Below, piece by piece: positions 55,889-64,000 of a stretch of DNA of 64,000 nucleotides. The stretch's first letter is position 1. Each line of letters begins with the position of its first letter. The translations under genes and the position numbers were made by a program. Source of the DNA: Magicicada septendecula (taxonomy: Eukaryota > Arthropoda > Insecta > Hemiptera > Cicadidae); NCBI GenBank assembly GCA_034769895.1, contig CM068370.1, positions 49,361,454 to 49,425,453 on the forward strand, read 5' to 3'. Below the pieces are notes generated by a model, which made no database searches, was not told the origin of the DNA, and saw only the letters and a list, made by a program, of their open reading frames with translations.

Positions 55889-57916
55889 TATAACGGAACC
55901 AAATATTAACTATTTGGGGTTATATGTTTACCGCATGCTGAAACCATATTTAAATAAAAATTAACAGTTAAAACTCCATTTGAATGTAGCGCATTGAAAA
56001 TAATGCTGTGTAAAGCAACGCACACGTGGTCGTTATGTAATCAGTTCGCTGTACAAGGAAGCGACCACACCCAAACTGTTAATTATTAATATCTCGGAAA
56101 CTAATAAATAAAGGCGAAATCTAACATAGCCAAAATGTTTGCCGAGATATTAATAATGACGTGTGCAAATTTGATGCAATATAATTAACAAATGTAAGAG
56201 TTAATTAAAATAATTAAATAACTTCTGTTAAAATAGAGTTACAGTAAAGAGATTTTAGTATGTTATAAAGATAATAATTTGGGACAGATTGTATATTTTA
56301 GATTTCACACAACTTGATTTGCAACCAAGTTATTGCAAAATTAAATAAGTACAGGATATCCTGAGCGACAAAGTGGTTCCGCCGGATAATTAAATATTAG
56401 ATAATAATTCTATTCTCCGTCTGTGGGAACCAGACTTCATTCTCACGGACTAAGGGAATTCCAAATTTTATGTGGTAGGGAGAGTGTTTCGACCAATGAA
56501 ATCATTTCATGCAGCCCCGGTCAGTGCGATGTTTTCTGGTGGAAAAATCACTCTTCTGTCAGTACTCACGAAGTTAAGACGTAGTCCTTCGATCGTCTAG
56601 TAGCCAAAGTGGTGAAGATCAACAAGAAGACTCTACGTGGTCAACACACACGCAATTACGAACACACTAAGTACAGATCATCTGTATAGCTCGTAATTGT
56701 TGTGTAAAGGCGAGATACTCTTCAAGACATCAACCAAGCTTATTGTGTACTACCAGATAGTCATAAGCACGCAAGAGATCCACCCGACTTCAAGACCAGA
56801 CTTCAAGAATACAGCAGAGAGGCCGTCTAAATCATTGGTTAACAGCTGACGAGCAGAGCGACCGTCCGAACGAAGCACACACACACACACACACACGCTG
56901 ACGTGCAACGTGCAAATCGACGGAGAACAGGAAGCAGTTCCAGCAGACAACAGCAGACGTTAAAATATTCACAAACAGCAAGGAAGCAGAGTGTTGCCGA
57001 ATTTTGAACTCCACGACCGAATCCAGCAGTTCTAAGCAGATTACTTTCTCTAACCAAGGACTCGAATCGACGAGGGACAAATCGGAACCACATCCTCTTC
57101 AGTAACAGGAAAGCAAAATCCACTTATTTATTTTTCAGATCAAATTTTCTATTTTTCAATTAAAACATTGTAATTCAAATAATTCAGGTGCCAAATAAAA
57201 AAAAAGCAAAGACTCTAGTAATTAAAAAGTAAATTCGTTGTGATAATCTGTATAGCAGTTTAAGGTTTTAGTAAGTTATAGTTAAGAAATAGAAGTAGTA
57301 TAAAAGCGCTATACAAATCTTAACTGACAATCTAATCTTAGATCATACTGCAGTAGATCAGAAGTAGAATCACTAGAAATGAAATAACGTGAACTAGACT
57401 GTCACGTCTGATTTATTTTAACTAATTATTCAAATTAATTTTAGAGTTTTATATTTTGTTTCATGAACACTTAGATTCAAATTAATTAAATAAATTTAAT
57501 TAGATTCAAATCAATTAATAAAGTCAAATTTAAATTGCAATTAACTCGCAAAGAACGAGTGCAGTTTCTTTCAACTATTAATCAATCGAAAAACATCGAT
57601 TCATTGTATAGACTATAAGAAAATTCATAAGATTATAACCATTCTATTCTTGTGTGTTGTTGGTGTAATAAACAACGTTTTATTACCCCATATAACAGTG
57701 TTTTATTGTTGTACGATAAAGCCTACCAGTCTCACAAAACTCTCCCCCTTTAAAGTAACCCATTTCGTGTGTTGTTGTAATAATTTGAGATTACTAGCTT
57801 GCGAACTTCAAATCCAAAATCCACACGCCCTAGTCGGAAGAATCTGCAAGATCAGACAGCAGGTGGGTACTCACACACAACATTACATTACAATAACGCA
57901 TAGTAGTGTAGTTATA
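55889..57916 (+). repeat. Gypsy LTR 2 (shared middle LTR)
   Basis: It is 2028 bp at a constant 7686-bp offset from LTR 1. I saw no differences from LTR 1 in the segments compared. It serves as 3' LTR of unit 1 and 5' LTR of unit 2. TATA box at 57299 and AATAAA at 57667. Confidence 0.85.
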
Positions 57917-57918
57917 AA

Positions 57919-57936
57919 TGGCGCCCAACGTGGGGC
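57919..57936 (+). promoter_or_regulatory. tRNA-Lys-type primer binding site, unit 2
   Basis: Identical to the site at 50233, again two bases after the LTR. Confidence 0.85.
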
Positions 57937-58139
57937 CAGAAATTAAATTCAAGTTAAATTTAATTTTCACTTTAAAACAAACTTTGCTGTTTTAACTCGT
58001 AAAACAGCTGGCGTCCAACATAAATAATCCCCAAAGAGTTTTGTGACTGGTGTTCGTACATCAGTAAAGTTATTGTGTGTATTTGAAGCTGTTCTGTGTA
58101 TTTTAAATTGTGTATATTTGAAATTGCTGTGTATTTAAA

Positions 58140-59207
58140 ATGGAAACTGATAAAATGCTTAAACAGTTATTACAAGAAATTAAACAAAACGCAGCTAAAG
58201 CGGAACAAGCGAATGCGGATTTGAAACGCGATTTAACGGAAAATATAAACGCAAAATTTGAACAGAGTGCAGCCAAAGCTGAGCTCAGTATAGCGGAATT
58301 AACTTCTAAAATCGAAGCACAAAAAGTTAGTCTAACCGAAAAATTAGATCAAAGTAATGCTGACATAAACGCCGAGATTAAGCAAAGTAACAAAGAAAGT
58401 AGTAAAGAATTAACTGCGAAAATAGACGAAAGCGTAACCGAGTTAACGGTGAAAGTCGCGGAAATCGCCGAAAAAGTAAATACGGTCGATACTAAAATCA
58501 ATGAACGGTTTAAGGTTTTTGAGACCACAATGCAAAAATCGTTTATTGAACAAGTAACACGTATGGAGGGCCGGTTTAAGGAACACATAAGCCGTTGTGA
58601 AAAGCAAACACTAGAGGTTTCCAAAAAGGTGGAATCCCTAGAGGTAAAAATTCACGCGGACGTGACCGAAACACAACGACGAGTAGATAAATTAGACGCT
58701 TCAATTGTAGAGACGCGGTCTAACATTGACTCTAATAAAGAGAGTGTTTTACAAACGTTAAGCGACGAGATTTTGAAAGTACGACAGGAGGTACGAAGGA
58801 GATCTGCTCCAAATATTTTGGTACAAGGCCCTGTCGACGAGAAAAATCGCGTGTATTTTACGGGGGAAAATAACGAAAACCCCATTGAATTTTTATTAGC
58901 GTGTGAGAGTGAAATGGCTAGAGTAGGTTCCCGACTAGAAGATCAAGACAAAATACAGTGGGTGGTTAACGCGATGCGTGATTCGGCGCGTAAGTGGTAT
59001 AACATTGTACGCGATAGAGTGTCCACATACGCGGAGTTCAAACAAAAATTTGAAAGCCGATACTGGAACTCGCATACCCAACGACTTCTGCGCAATGAAC
59101 TGGAATATGGCCGTTTTGATAAAAAAAATGGGTATTACCGCCGAAAATTATATAATCCAGCAGGTCGAACGCGCGAAGCATTTAACCCCAGCATTTGCGG
59201 AGATTGA
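58140..59207 (+). CDS. gag: Gag, N-terminal and capsid part, unit 2
   Basis: The translation is identical to 50454-51521, including the loss of frame at the A8 run (59121-59128). Because both units share this feature, the A8 state predates the duplication, or both were assembled from the same reads. Confidence 0.85.
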   Translation: METDKMLKQLLQEIKQNAAKAEQANADLKRDLTENINAKFEQSAAKAELSIAELTSKIEAQKVSLTEKLDQSNADINAEIKQSNKESSKELTAKIDESVTELTVKVAEIAEKVNTVDTKINERFKVFETTMQKSFIEQVTRMEGRFKEHISRCEKQTLEVSKKVESLEVKIHADVTETQRRVDKLDASIVETRSNIDSNKESVLQTLSDEILKVRQEVRRRSAPNILVQGPVDEKNRVYFTGENNENPIEFLLACESEMARVGSRLEDQDKIQWVVNAMRDSARKWYNIVRDRVSTYAEFKQKFESRYWNSHTQRLLRNELEYGRFDKKNGYYRRKLYNPAGRTREAFNPSICGD

Positions 59208-59694
59208 CATAGTCACCAAGCTTGCCTACCATTTTAATCATAACATTAGAGTAGCTGTATTTACCCAGGGTATTCGCACGGTAGACGAACTCCTCATTCT
59301 AGTGTCCCAAAGTGAGACGGTTTTTGATTTTGGTGGGTGGCGTTATAATCCCGATTTTCGCCGAAATAATGAAGGGCAGAATACGCGACTACAGTACCAT
59401 CAGCAAACGGATCAAAAACCGAGTACCAGTTCTACTCCACCCCAAACACCGTCAAAACAGCCAAATAAAACCTTTGAGTACAAGGGAAAACAAAATTTTG
59501 GTAGACCAAAGGGGCAGGGTAAGAGTAACGACGGGGCACAAATTAGAGCGATTCAAACGGTCGAATTAGCCAAAGCAGATACAACTGAAAAAGACAGCGA
59601 CTCCCAAGGCAATAAAAATTCGAACAATAAATCGAAAAGTTACCAAGCTACAAAAAACGTGCCAAAATGCGCATCCAGCAAGGACGCGCTATAA
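58978..59694 (+). CDS. gag: Gag, C-terminal part in shifted frame, unit 2
   Basis: The translation is identical to 51292-52008 and overlaps pol in the same way. The same reservations about its apparent ATG apply. Confidence 0.75.
   Translation: MIRRVSGITLYAIECPHTRSSNKNLKADTGTRIPNDFCAMNWNMAVLIKKMGITAENYIIQQVERAKHLTPAFAEIDIVTKLAYHFNHNIRVAVFTQGIRTVDELLILVSQSETVFDFGGWRYNPDFRRNNEGQNTRLQYHQQTDQKPSTSSTPPQTPSKQPNKTFEYKGKQNFGRPKGQGKSNDGAQIRAIQTVELAKADTTEKDSDSQGNKNSNNKSKSYQATKNVPKCASSKDAL
59652..59658 (+). promoter_or_regulatory. Minus-one frameshift slippery heptamer, unit 2
   Basis: AAAAAAC in the same phase as 51966-51972. Confidence 0.75.
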
Positions 59695-62600
59695 ATTCGG
59701 CAAAATTGTGTAAATATAAGCATGTTAATTGTAAGGATTATATATTGTGTGAAATGTGTACTTTTAATTATGTAACTTGTGTGCCCGTTAATAATGTGTT
59801 CCCACCGGATGTCAGGGATCCGTTGCTAGAATCCGGTCCCACGCGACAAAGGCCCGTGAGCGCGGCGTGTCCGGTGTTACACGCCTTTGTCAATAGCGTT
59901 CCCACACGGATTTTGTTGGATACCGGTAGTGTTGTATCCGGCGTCAGTGAAAGGTTCCTGCGTACCAATAAAAAATATTTTCGTACGGCCCCATCACTCC
60001 CAATCAATCAATTTTATATACGAACCGCTACCGATACAAAAGAAAAAATTGACACTCAATACTATCTAACTATCATGCTATACGAAGTGCAATTTGAAGT
60101 GTGTGTAGTGGCTATAAACAATTTAATATGTGATATGTTATTGGGGGTAGATGTATTGGAACAAATACGTGCGGAAATTAACACCAGTGAACACTTATTA
60201 AAATGTACCATAGACAATGTTAGTTACACTTTTAAATTGAACACACATACACACACACAAAACCATGGTGACCCAATTAAAATCACACGGCCACCAAAAC
60301 AAGTAATTCACTATAAAGAATGTGAAGAGGGGGAGACCACCTTAGATTCCCGAACTGAACGGAGATTGTCGTCGCTGCAAGAAGAATTCAGCGATATCTT
60401 CAGTGAAGAACATTCAATCTCGTCAGTGTATGAACACAGAATCCACCTCACAGAGCCAGAGAAGTTCATAAGGAGAATCTACCAGGTCCCTATAAAATAC
60501 CAGGCCGAGGTCCAGCAGGAGATACAGCGGATGTTGGAAGAAGATATTATTGAAAGATCTAATAGCAGCTTCCTCAACCCACTGCTGGTCGTCCGCAAGA
60601 AGACTGGAGAGATCCGACTCTGCCTGGATATGAGGAACTTAAACAGTCTCGTAGAGAAAGAGTTTGACTGCGCACCGACAGCGGAGGACCTCTTCATTAA
60701 ATGTGAAGGAGCCAGGTACCTCACGAAGCTAGATCTAACAGCAAGCTTCTGGCAAGTCCCGCTGTGTGAGCAAGATCGTAAGTATACAGCATTTATATTT
60801 AATAACAAATGCTATCAACACAAGGTGGTACCTTTTGGCCTTAGCACGAGTCTCGCTGCGATTGTAAGATGCCTCGAGAGAGCTCTAGGACCTGAGGTAG
60901 ACCCATACACGGTAATATTCGTGGATGACATCCTCGTGATATCCCGCACGTTGGAGGAACACTTCGAGCATCTGCGGAGCGTCTTCCAGAAGCTGAGGTT
61001 AGCAAACATCAAGCTCAAACTACACAAGTGCCAGTTTGTAAAGTCCCAAATGAAGTTCCTGGGACATATAATCTCAGCTACAGGTATCAGTACGGACCCA
61101 GAGAAGCTCAGGAGTATTATGGAGTTCCCGGTGCCCAAGAACCTCAAAGCACTTCGAGCATTCCTTGGACTCACGGGATATTACAGGAAATTTACCAGCA
61201 AATACGCAGAATATACAGTCCCGTTGCTACAGCTGGTACGCAAAAATATAAAGTGGAAATGGGGTTCTGAACAGAACGATGCGTTTGAGAGGGTTAAGGG
61301 CCTGTTCCAATCTAATTTACAATTGTTCCATCCACAGCAGGGTAGGAAGTATGTAATGTACACTGACGCTAGCGAGTACGCTATCGGCGCCGTGTTGCAT
61401 CAAGAAGACGAACAAGGTAGTCTTCATGTTGTAGCATACGCCAATAGGACGCTCAAAGGCGCTGAGTTGCACTATTGTACTTCCGAGAAAGAAATACTCG
61501 CCATAATAAACGCACTCAGAAAATTCAGACACTACCTATACAGTACCCATTTCGAGATTCACACTGATAATCAGGCGTTATCGTTTATATTAAAATGTCG
61601 ATTAGCAAATTCCCGACTAACACGATGGGTGTTAGCTATTCAGGAGTACTCATTCACGATTAAATATTGCAAAGGATCAGAGAATACCACCGCAGACACT
61701 CTAAGTAGATATCCGCCTGTAGAAAAGGAGGAAGTATATGAAGCAGCTGACGACGAGTTGAGAGTGTTAAACATGCAATACACTGTCGCGCCTGAAGCTA
61801 CTAATATGCTACAGAACTTAGGACGCGAGCAGGACGATAACCTCGCACTCCTTGCTAAAAAGCTAATGTTAGCAGCTCACCCAAATCCTCACTATCTTAT
61901 ACAAGACAATATATTGTATAAATTGTTACAGGGCGAATGGAAAGTGGTATTGTCTCCAGCGATGCTTGCGTGTATAACACAATCTTTACATATAAAAATG
62001 GCGCACGCATCTCCTGTAAAATGTGTCAAAATATTGCAGGAGGATTTTACAATAACCAACATGTACCGTAGGGTAAAGAAATTGCTAAAAACATGTTATC
62101 CATGCCAGACAGCGAAAGTACCAAACGTACACACTTACGTGCCCATGGCCAATGTGATAACGGAAGGTAAGGGACAGATGATCGCCATCGACTTTCTGGG
62201 ACCATTACCCAAGGCTACCAGAAATCTAAAACACATGGTAGTTTGCGTCGATGTGTTTACTAAAAAAGTTAGCCTTTATGCGATCCCTAGGCCCACCACG
62301 AAGTCTGTTTTAAATATTATACTTAATAAGTATATCCCACAACATGGACCAATAAGGAACGTACTTAGTGACCAGGGAAAGCAGTTCCAAAACAAACACT
62401 GGGCAGCCACCCTGGAACGTAACGGTATCAAAGCAGTCCTAACCTCGATCCGACGACCACAGGGAAACCTTGCCGAAAGGGTGAATCGGGAAATCGGTAA
62501 AATGTTCCGTATCTATTGCTATAAGGAACAAAGTAAATGGCCCGAGTTCTTACCATTCTTCGAAAAGGCAATAAATGAGAGTTATCATGATACCACGGAA

Positions 62601-62993
62601 TACACACCAGCAGAATTAGACTCTGGAACCACGCCAGAGAGGTTTTGGGATAATTATTTAAGTAAGCCAAAGACTTATAATCTACCTCTGCGGGTGCAAT
62701 GTAAAAATCAACTTGTGAGGGAAAGAATAGTTGAAAAAGGGCGAAAAAGGGCAGACAAATTTAATACGACGCATAAACTAACGAACTTTGTAGTAGGCGA
62801 GAAAGTATTGCTCAAGGCGAACCCTGTAGGCCGACGAGACATAAATGTGGCTGCAAAGTTCTTTCGTTTATATAATGGACCCTATCTGTTGGCTCAACAA
62901 CTCGCACCTCACACGTTTATCGTTACGACGCTGGACCGAACGAAAACGATCGGTAAATTCCATGCGAGCTCTTTGAGAAAATACTTTGAGTAG
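59667..62993 (+). CDS. pol: Pol: protease, RT, RNase H, integrase, unit 2
   Basis: This 1108-residue frame has the same translation as 51981-55307. DTG protease, FVDD reverse transcriptase, RNase H, HHCC finger, DDE integrase and GPY/F-type tail are all retained. With two intact pol frames in one array, either could in principle supply enzymes, subject to the gag break. No env follows. Confidence 0.95.
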   Translation: MRIQQGRAINSAKLCKYKHVNCKDYILCEMCTFNYVTCVPVNNVFPPDVRDPLLESGPTRQRPVSAACPVLHAFVNSVPTRILLDTGSVVSGVSERFLRTNKKYFRTAPSLPINQFYIRTATDTKEKIDTQYYLTIMLYEVQFEVCVVAINNLICDMLLGVDVLEQIRAEINTSEHLLKCTIDNVSYTFKLNTHTHTQNHGDPIKITRPPKQVIHYKECEEGETTLDSRTERRLSSLQEEFSDIFSEEHSISSVYEHRIHLTEPEKFIRRIYQVPIKYQAEVQQEIQRMLEEDIIERSNSSFLNPLLVVRKKTGEIRLCLDMRNLNSLVEKEFDCAPTAEDLFIKCEGARYLTKLDLTASFWQVPLCEQDRKYTAFIFNNKCYQHKVVPFGLSTSLAAIVRCLERALGPEVDPYTVIFVDDILVISRTLEEHFEHLRSVFQKLRLANIKLKLHKCQFVKSQMKFLGHIISATGISTDPEKLRSIMEFPVPKNLKALRAFLGLTGYYRKFTSKYAEYTVPLLQLVRKNIKWKWGSEQNDAFERVKGLFQSNLQLFHPQQGRKYVMYTDASEYAIGAVLHQEDEQGSLHVVAYANRTLKGAELHYCTSEKEILAIINALRKFRHYLYSTHFEIHTDNQALSFILKCRLANSRLTRWVLAIQEYSFTIKYCKGSENTTADTLSRYPPVEKEEVYEAADDELRVLNMQYTVAPEATNMLQNLGREQDDNLALLAKKLMLAAHPNPHYLIQDNILYKLLQGEWKVVLSPAMLACITQSLHIKMAHASPVKCVKILQEDFTITNMYRRVKKLLKTCYPCQTAKVPNVHTYVPMANVITEGKGQMIAIDFLGPLPKATRNLKHMVVCVDVFTKKVSLYAIPRPTTKSVLNIILNKYIPQHGPIRNVLSDQGKQFQNKHWAATLERNGIKAVLTSIRRPQGNLAERVNREIGKMFRIYCYKEQSKWPEFLPFFEKAINESYHDTTEYTPAELDSGTTPERFWDNYLSKPKTYNLPLRVQCKNQLVRERIVEKGRKRADKFNTTHKLTNFVVGEKVLLKANPVGRRDINVAAKFFRLYNGPYLLAQQLAPHTFIVTTLDRTKTIGKFHASSLRKYFE

Positions 62994-63574
62994 CATGGCG
63001 TTCCAAAGCGCGTCGCGACGAAATAAAAAGACTTTAAAAAGATAAATAGTATTTAGAGTTAATAATAATTGTATTATAATAATTAAAATTAAAATAAGTA
63101 ATTTGTGTTTTATAATATTATTAATAATAATTATAGGTAACTTGTGTACTAATAATAATGTTTTTCTATAGCGGTAAATAATAAGCGTATAGAGTGAACG
63201 AGCTCGCGGCAGGAAACAGTTACGTCACGCGATAACGACTACCTGACCCACATTTGAAACTAGGTCAAGCAATTAGCCGCGCGACGGGCGATAACGGTTC
63301 TAAATACTGTCAGCAAAATTCCTTAGTACGCGTGCCATTGTTTACAAATAAAGGCTACTACTCGTTTTAAAAACATTATACGCAATAAGTTGCAAATATG
63401 ATAGTTTAATACATGTATTTAGAGTTAGATTGTATATAATGCAATAACATTAACACTTGTGTACGTGTCTTCAGAATAAGTAATACAATGTATAGTTAAT
63501 AAGAATAATGATTAAGAAAAAAAAAATAACTGTAATTATTACATTCATTTTTTTTTAAAGCGGGTGTGGGAATA
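62994..63574 (+). other. 3' non-coding region and polypurine tract, unit 2
   Basis: Same sequence as 55308-55888, with AAAGCGGGTGTGGGAA at 63557-63572 before LTR 3. Confidence 0.6.
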
Positions 63575-64000
63575 TATAACGGAACCAAATATTAACTATT
63601 TGGGGTTATATGTTTACCGCATGCTGAAACCATATTTAAATAAAAATTAACAGTTAAAACTCCATTTGAATGTAGCGCATTGAAAATAATGCTGTGTAAA
63701 GCAACGCACACGTGGTCGTTATGTAATCAGTTCGCTGTACAAGGAAGCGACCACACCCAAACTGTTAATTATTAATATCTCGGAAACTAATAAATAAAGG
63801 CGAAATCTAACATAGCCAAAATGTTTGCCGAGATATTAGTAATGATGTGTGCAAATTTGATGCAATATAATTAACAAATGTAAGAGTTAATTAAAATAAT
63901 TAAATAACTTCTGTTAAAATAGAGTTACAGTAAAGAGATTTTAGTATGTTATAAAGATAATAATTTGGGACAGATTGTATATTTTAGATTTCACACAACT
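63575..64000 (+). repeat. Gypsy LTR 3, cut by the window end
   Basis: The first 426 bp are visible. Relative to LTR 1 and LTR 2 I see two transitions: A to G at 63839 (partner 56153) and C to T at 63846 (partner 56160). The first changes one arm of the 16-bp inverted repeat. The rest, including the 3' flank, is outside the window. Confidence 0.85.

Larger units (their letters stand above)
48203..63574 (+). mobile_element. Tandem pair of Gypsy/Ty3 LTR retrotransposons sharing a middle LTR
   Basis: The order is LTR (48203-50230), internal (50231-55888), LTR (55889-57916), internal (57917-63574), LTR (63575 to beyond the window). The period is exactly 7686 bp at every landmark checked, and all open frames translate identically in the two units. 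Each unit has LTR promoter signals, a tRNA-Lys-type PBS, gag, a minus-one slip site and pol, but no env. The arrangement is what LTR-LTR unequal crossing-over produces; an assembly duplication is the main alternative. Confidence 0.9.

Overview
The window looks like repeat-rich intergenic DNA from an arthropod, most likely an insect. It is AT-rich, full of short microsatellites, and contains insect-type LINE, hAT, Tc1/mariner, Penelope-like and Gypsy sequences. The large number of decayed RTE/CR1-type LINE tails resembles cockroach, termite or stick-insect genomes, but that placement is an impression and was not tested. I found no convincing host protein gene, tRNA gene, rRNA gene or CRISPR array. 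Nearly every supportable feature is a mobile element or a tandem repeat.

Layout. From 1 to 12 kb there are palindromic elements (52-357, 1012-1276), LINE tails (525-820, 1276-2125, 10265-10905), a TIR element (4948-5660), a mariner fossil (6355-6622), an LTR-like segment (about 6890-7503) and a Penelope-like fragment with a GIY-YIG endonuclease remnant inside an inverted repeat (7735-8425). From 12 to 24 kb there are two hAT-type non-autonomous elements (11938-12380, 19470-20148), a 2.1-kb TIR element, a 24-unit 55-bp minisatellite with higher-order structure (15645-17005), LINE fragments, a solo LTR (22037-22638) and a Penelope-like palindrome (23025-23250). From 24 to 48 kb there are more LINE fragments, a tRNA-derived SINE with 15-bp target duplications (30179-30469), a palindrome (31048-31290), a decayed DD82E (Sailor-like) IS630-Tc1-mariner transposon with about 262-bp TIRs (31523-34177), an 18-unit 43-bp minisatellite (34240-35025), a Jockey-like remnant and a second copy of the 11938 hAT MITE in the opposite orientation (45205-45638).

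From 48203 to the window end there is a head-to-tail tandem of one Gypsy/Ty3 LTR retrotransposon family arranged LTR-internal-LTR-internal-LTR, with an exact 7686-bp period. Each internal region has a tRNA-Lys-type primer binding site, a coiled-coil Gag broken or shifted at an A8 run, a canonical A-AAA-AAC minus-one slippery site in the right phase, and an intact 1108-residue protease-RT-RNase H-integrase frame. There is no env. All open frames translate identically in the two units, so the array is very young or an assembly artefact.

The most unusual signal is a recurring hammerhead-ribozyme-like motif (CUGAAGA or CUGAUGA, hairpin, GAAA, short palindromic helix, UH). It lies in the middle of several palindromic elements. 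The two Penelope-like copies differ by a compensatory base pair in the predicted helix I.
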